NCBI GenBank assembly: GCA_026929865.2
Contig: CM049395.1
Span: 33,521,501 to 33,585,500 of the forward strand
DNA length: 64,000 nucleotides
Direction of reading: 5' to 3'
Source: Hyperoplus lanceolatus
Lineage: Eukaryota > Chordata > Actinopteri > Uranoscopiformes > Ammodytidae
The notes under the pieces are model-generated. The model ran no database searches and had not been told where the DNA came from. It saw only the letters and a list, made by a program, of their open reading frames with translations. Numbering within the stretch: the first letter of the stretch is position 1; every line of letters starts with the position of its first letter. This document shows, piece by piece, positions 59,270-64,000 of this stretch. A program made the translations under genes and the position numbers.

Positions 59270-59335
59270 TGGTTTTATATACAGTCTAACATTTGTTACG
59301 CGTTTCACCTGCACTGACTTCACAACATCCTAAAG
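59186..59335 (+). promoter_or_regulatory. Candidate promoter and first exon of an unknown plus-strand gene
   Basis: A CRE-like gtgatgacgcag at about 59188 and TTTTATATA at 59273-59281 are followed by about 30-50 bases ending ctaaag, then a strong GTAAGT donor at 59336. The spacing fits a short non-coding exon whose coding exons lie beyond the window. Supported by motifs only. Confidence 0.35.
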
Positions 59336-62187
59336 GTAAGTATTTATGTCTGCGAGTCTGTGCCTGTGTTACTGATCTTACGAGTAGCCTAGAGTTGCAT
59401 TCCGAAACACAATCACTTCGGCTACTTCTTAAAGTGAGTTAGTTTAGTCTTTAATGAGGTATCAGCCCTACCTAAGTAGTATTAGTATTAATGACCGCTG
59501 CATTCTCGTTTGATAAGACAGGTTAGACGCTATTTTTGGGAGCGAGTCACGTTGGTCACGTCTCAAACTTAGTTTGTCTGATTGTGTTTACACCATGTAG
59601 CCTACCATATGGAAGTTGTATTAGTGCAGTAGTGTAACACGTAGGCTATTCAGATTAAGGAAAAGTACTAAAACAACTCTGGTAACATACTCTGTTACAC
59701 GTAGAAGTCCTGCATTCAAAACCTTTCATTCAGTAAAACTATGCATGCTAAGTATGCACAATGTACACTTGCATCTAGCATCGATACGAGTAGCCTATGT
59801 TTGTATATGGTTGTCCTGTGCGAAGCATGTTTCTAGAAAAAGACCTTAGAAAAACAGCTCAGTTGATTCAGTTCTGTGGCAAAACATGTTCCAGTTAATC
59901 CAAAGGTGGTTTAAATAGGCTTATTATTCTTCCTTATTAGGATTTTTTTTTTCAAACTTAAGTTAGGAAATCTATCAGTTTATCAAAGACATTCGAAATC
60001 ATCAAATTTGGAGATATATGGTTTTCAAGTAACAAGAAGGGTATGACTATGTATTCTGAAAAGTAATTAGTAACTTAAGCTGTCAGACAAGTGTGTTGGA
60101 GAAATACAAATGTCTTATATTTCTTTGAGATGTAGTAGAGTTTAACATTGCACAAACTTTAACATAATGTTCTCAATTAGAGTAAAAATATTGAATGTGT
60201 AGGCTACATGATTTGAGTAGCACACAGTGTTTCCCACACATAGGCTCTACTTGAGCAGGTACATTGAGAGCCGGCCAGATAGATAGAAAACCGTATTGCA
60301 TCCAGTGTTAGTGTTATCGTGGTGCAGCCATCAGTGCGGCCCATGCTACAGGTCTTTGTGTTGTTATTTGGGGTTTAAGTGCCTCATGCACCCAGTTTAA
60401 GTGTAGGCTATAGTCACATTGAAGTAACGCCACTGCAATGTCTTGCTACTACTGATCGGAACGTATCTAAGTCTCGGTTACATTCCGTTACTGACTTTAC
60501 GCCGGATACGTTTGTTACATTGATCTAAGTAGACTGCAGCAGATGATTTCCTTGATTGTGTGCAACTTGGAACCTAAAGTCACTTAATGAACTGGGTGGT
60601 ATTTTATTGCCATAAACATTTGCATGCTTGTACTAAGCATTGATTTATTAAGTGTGTGAGCAGACATGCACGGTATTTTCAGATAATCTACAACAGTTTT
60701 GTATTAGCAGGAATCAGGCTTTGGTTGTAGAAAACATGACACCCTCAACAACGCCCTCAACAAGTCATGACCAAAACGTATAAAGTGCCTCCTTATTAGA
60801 GATGTGCTCTTTAAATCCCCTCACCTGGATCTGTGTTTATTTGCTGTGTTGTCAGAACAAAAATGACAGTTGACTATCAATAGTGGTTCTGTTTGTTAGT
60901 CACACATCCAGCCCTTCAGGATATTCTATCTTTCTATCTTGCAAACATAGTGGCATAACCCGCCTTCAATAAGCCATTCAGTGTTTACTGAGAGCCAACA
61001 CAAGCTAACAAATACTAACTAGCCGTCAACACTCACAGTGCAATTTTCCCGTCGTTGTTTATTGCTTCCTACTGTCAATCACTTATGTAACTAAATGCAC
61101 AGTCAATTATAGAGTCCCTGCAGCCAGCGAGCCCACAAGAAACACTTTTAATGTGAAAGGCTATCTGTCATGGCTGCCGTCGGCTCATGTCACCGATGAT
61201 AAGACGTGTTGATGGTGACTGAACTGTTTAATACATTTATTTATTTGTGCCTGCCTGCTACAATATCAGCATTGGCTGTTACATATTGATTTTAATGTAC
61301 ATTAATTAAAATTAGTAATAGAATAAAATACTTTATTTTCTACCCTCTGCGTGCAAAAGCCATACCATGTGTCTTTGGCTTATGTGCAAACACATTCAAA
61401 AGGACACATTACAACAAAACACACAGGAAGCTACAACTAATATCAGACTTATTCTTCCTGCTGCACAGCCCCATCCTTTTTTAAATCCTTCTTAAATTCT
61501 CTACCCAAAAATTCATGTCACAATAAAAAAAAATTGCTTTAGTTATTAAAGACAAAATAGATTTCAATTGATTTCTTTGTTTGATTTGACGCTACATGAA
61601 ATTAAGTAGTACAGCCCCATGCATTTTTAAAACCTTAAAATCTCCTGGCTGATTATTCATGTCAGAATAAAAAAAAACAATTGTAGGCTATTTAGTTATT
61701 TAACACAAAAAGCAAATTAATTATTTTTTTTACAATGCCCACATAAAATAATAATAGCTTACACCAAACAATGTGTTATGTATTTCACTTGGTTTCTTGG
61801 TTTTGATCCGTTTTCATGTTCAAATTTGAATTCCGCTGTAGGTTAATTTGTCCTATCCCGTTTAAATTTACACCCTAACGGTAACAAAAATAACTGGTTC
61901 GCATGGATGGAAGTTCTCTGTAAATTGTTCATGCATCTGCTTGTTTCCTTGTTATTTCTACTGCCTTATCTTTTTTTTTTACCACTTTGTTTATTGATTT
62001 TTCACAATATAGCAAAACATCATTTTACAAATGTAACAATTTCTTTTATCCCCAAAGACAAACAGACAAAAATAAATCAATAATTAATGATTATTATAAT
62101 AACAATAAAACAAACAATGACAACAAAAAAGAAAAAAAGAAAAAGTGTGTGTGCACAGTTTGGAGTTATTAGGATCCATAGCAAAAT
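59336..62187. other. Possible first intron or intergenic
   Basis: No coding exon was found. At about 60225, acagtgtttcccacaca resembles the end of a common fish DNA-transposon MITE; its other end is not seen. Confidence 0.3.
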
Positions 62188-62656
62188 ACAAGTGAAAAAA
62201 ATAAAATTAAAAAATAAATGTGTACATCCTTAGAGCTGGTCAAGCAGATATGTAATGAAAGGCTGCCAAACATTGCTAAAATTGTCCTTTGAACCCTTTA
62301 AAGCAAATCTTAACTTTTCAAGCTTCAGAAATTGTAGTGTGTCCCTAATCCAGTGTTTAAAGGAGGGTGGAGTAGCCTGTTTCCAATTAAGTAAAATTAA
62401 TCTTCTGGCTATAAGAGTGACAAAGGCAATACAGTTTGATTGTGCTCTAAAAAGATGATCACCCTTAGCCTGGCTCCGCCCGCCCGCCTACTTCTTGCCT
62501 AAAAATTTCCATTTTCCCTATTTCAGCTAGTCAGTCTGGGTGTACAGCGCATTTCCCAGATTCTCCGGAGAATCTACGATCGGCCAATCAACAATACATT
62601 TGAGGCGCAGTGGCTTTGAGAAAATGCATCAATTTTTCAGTTGAATGCTGCGTTGC

Positions 62657-62922
62657 TTTAAGCCCAGTTCAGACCAAAGATTCGCCTTGCAACTGCTTGC
62701 AACTGCAACTCCTTGCGACGAGACCACCGAAACATTCTAAAACTGGACCTTGCGATTTAACATGTTAAATCTTCTGCGACGACTTGATCAACGGCTTGCA
62801 ACGCTGCAACGAGCAGTTCACACTGCTTCAGTTTCCCTCTGCGTACGCATTTCTAAAATTCTCCGGAAATCTACGATCGCAAGCAGTTGCAAGGTGAATC
62901 TTTGGTCTGAACTGGGCTTTAT
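62657..62922. mobile_element. Nested MITE inside the 880-bp insertion
   Basis: The left end agcccagttcagaccaaaga continues ttcgccttgcaactgcttgc. The right end is its inverted copy, gcaagcagttgcaaggtgaa then tctttggtctgaactgggct. This gives TIRs of roughly 40 bp. A related end, gtctgaactgggtttaa, occurs near 54948 in the hAT element. Confidence 0.8.
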
Positions 62923-63130
62923 ACTCGGAAGAAGGAGATTTCCGACTTGGTAGTTCCGAGTTCCGACCTGTCTGTGTTCCAGTGCATCTGCTCGCGAAAG
63001 TATGGACGCCTAAAACCTTTCTCGTCCAAATAACTAAACGTTAGGCTCTAACAAGTTACTGTTGCCAGGTACCGGTAGATTCATAGACTACAATATGTAG
63101 TGAAGTCGGAAATTTCCGAGTTCCCTGTCC
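62923..63130. repeat. Foldback segment with TTCCGAGTT/GGAAATTTCC arms
   Basis: tcggaagaaggagatttccg with gacttgg, and later gaagtcggaaatttccgagt, form imperfect inverted arms around 63000. It is probably another small MITE within the same nest. Confidence 0.5.
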
Positions 63131-63660
63131 AACTGGAAGGCACCATCAAAAGCCGGCTCATGACACACGTGATGACCAAACGTGATGCGATTGGTTGGCT
63201 AATCCAGAGTGGCACTGGGCAGATCCAATAGTTTTAAACTTCGACAGACACCCGCCTCCAAGTGAGTTAACGTTTGCCAATTACAGCACTTCCAGACCAT
63301 CTGTACAAATGAAATGAAGTACGGTGGTCTGGTTGGACCAGGCTAGATCACCCTCACATTGAATGCCAAAAACGGCTGTAAGAGGGCTCGGAGCTATTGG
63401 TCTCTTAAGTATCTTGGATAGAGCGTCAAAAATAGAGGACCAGTAACTAATGAGTTTCTGGCAAAGCCAGAACATATGAGCTAGTGTTGCAGGTGAATTT
63501 TTACATCTGTTGCATGAACTATTACTTGATGGATGCATTTTTGAGATTCTGGCTTTAGAGAGTACTGCCTTATCTTTAAGGGTGTTTTCATTGTGTAACT
63601 GTCTGTATAAATAGAAGTTTAAATCAATAGTGGCATCTGAGAGTTTTGAGCAGCGCTACC

Positions 63661-64000
63661 TTGTATCTACCCTTCCAGCTAAAGGGAAAACCCTCGGCTT
63701 CTCCCGAACTGATGTGTGGGAGGAGAAGGAATTAGTGAGAACTGTAAATCACTTCTTCCTTTTTCCCAACTGTGTTATTTTAACCGTATATCCAATTTCA
63801 ACAGGGATTAATCCTTGTACCCAAATCAGCAGAAATACAGAAATACGCTGACAGACAGACTGCTGTTTCATCTCGACTTAAGAGCACTAAGCTTGTGTCA
63901 TATGACACCCAAGATCAATGTTACTGCAAACATATCACAGACTTTTCCCTCTCGATATTGTGAATTGCTTTGTAAATTATTTTTTCCTCCCCCGTCAGAT
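63661..64000. other. Window edge, no gene
   Basis: An open frame at 63630-63851 has no recognisable domain. It may be further L1 upstream sequence in decayed form. Confidence 0.3.

Larger units (their letters stand above)
62466..63345. mobile_element. 880-bp DNA-transposon insertion with 9-bp target duplication
   Basis: Ends TAGCCTGGCTCC and (inverted) TAGCCTGGTCCA. GATCACCCT lies directly outside both ends (62457-62465 and 63346-63354). Duplications of 8-9 bp fit hAT or Mutator-like elements. The interior is a patchwork of further inverted repeats. Confidence 0.85.
62188..63660 (-). mobile_element. L1-type LINE 3' relic, interrupted by a later insertion
   Basis: The minus-strand protein reads YLYRQLHNENTLKDKAVLSK, SCNRCKNSPATLAHMFWLCQ and LISYWSSIFDALSKILKR down to 63355. 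It resumes below 62457 as LILLNWKQATPPSFKHWIRD and WQPFITYLLDQL before a stop. These are the zinc-knuckle-like and C-terminal parts of L1 ORF2. The gap between them is a separate element at 62466-63345. Removing it and one 9-bp duplicate joins the two halves. Confidence 0.85.

Overview
This is vertebrate nuclear DNA, almost certainly a teleost fish. It carries multi-exon genes with GT-AG introns, AT-rich intergenic DNA, long microsatellites and many LINE, SINE, hAT and MITE-type repeats. The order PAMR1 - SLC1A2 - CD44, with SLC1A2 and CD44 convergent, is known from human 11p13. Short introns and the nearby SLC35C1 (human 11p11.2) fit a compact fish genome. The species cannot be named from the sequence.

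Layout. About 1-665 holds the last exon and 3' UTR of an unrecognised plus-strand gene. slc35c1 (GDP-fucose transporter, Golgi) is complete in two exons at 7607-9228. pamr1, a secreted CUB/sushi protein with a protease-like C-terminus, runs 13093-21754. A 13-kb gap follows, with a broken LINE at 28.5-30.2 kb. slc1a2 (EAAT2/GLT-1 glutamate transporter) has ten coding exons at 35072-42630 and two alternative C-termini that match the mammalian GLT-1a and GLT-1b ends. On the minus strand, 49598-45705 encodes a type I membrane mucin/proteoglycan-like protein at the CD44 position, tail to tail with slc1a2. From about 50 kb to the end I recognise no gene, only repeats (a 2.27-kb hAT element with target duplications, an L1 relic with a nested DNA-transposon insertion) and one or two candidate promoters or first exons.

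The most notable result is the CD44-locus gene. Five exons join in perfect phase from signal peptide to cytoplasmic tail, but the hyaluronan-binding Link domain is absent. The signal-peptide exon splices in frame straight to a Ser/Thr-rich, Ser-Gly-rich exon. The intron where Link exons would sit contains a 584-bp inverted-repeat element. Second is pamr1, whose protease domain has lost all three catalytic residues, whereas the human protein as I recall it keeps His and Asp.

All gene models are read by eye. Splice sites were chosen by GT/AG, phase and family similarity, without transcripts or database searches. Family comparisons are from memory.
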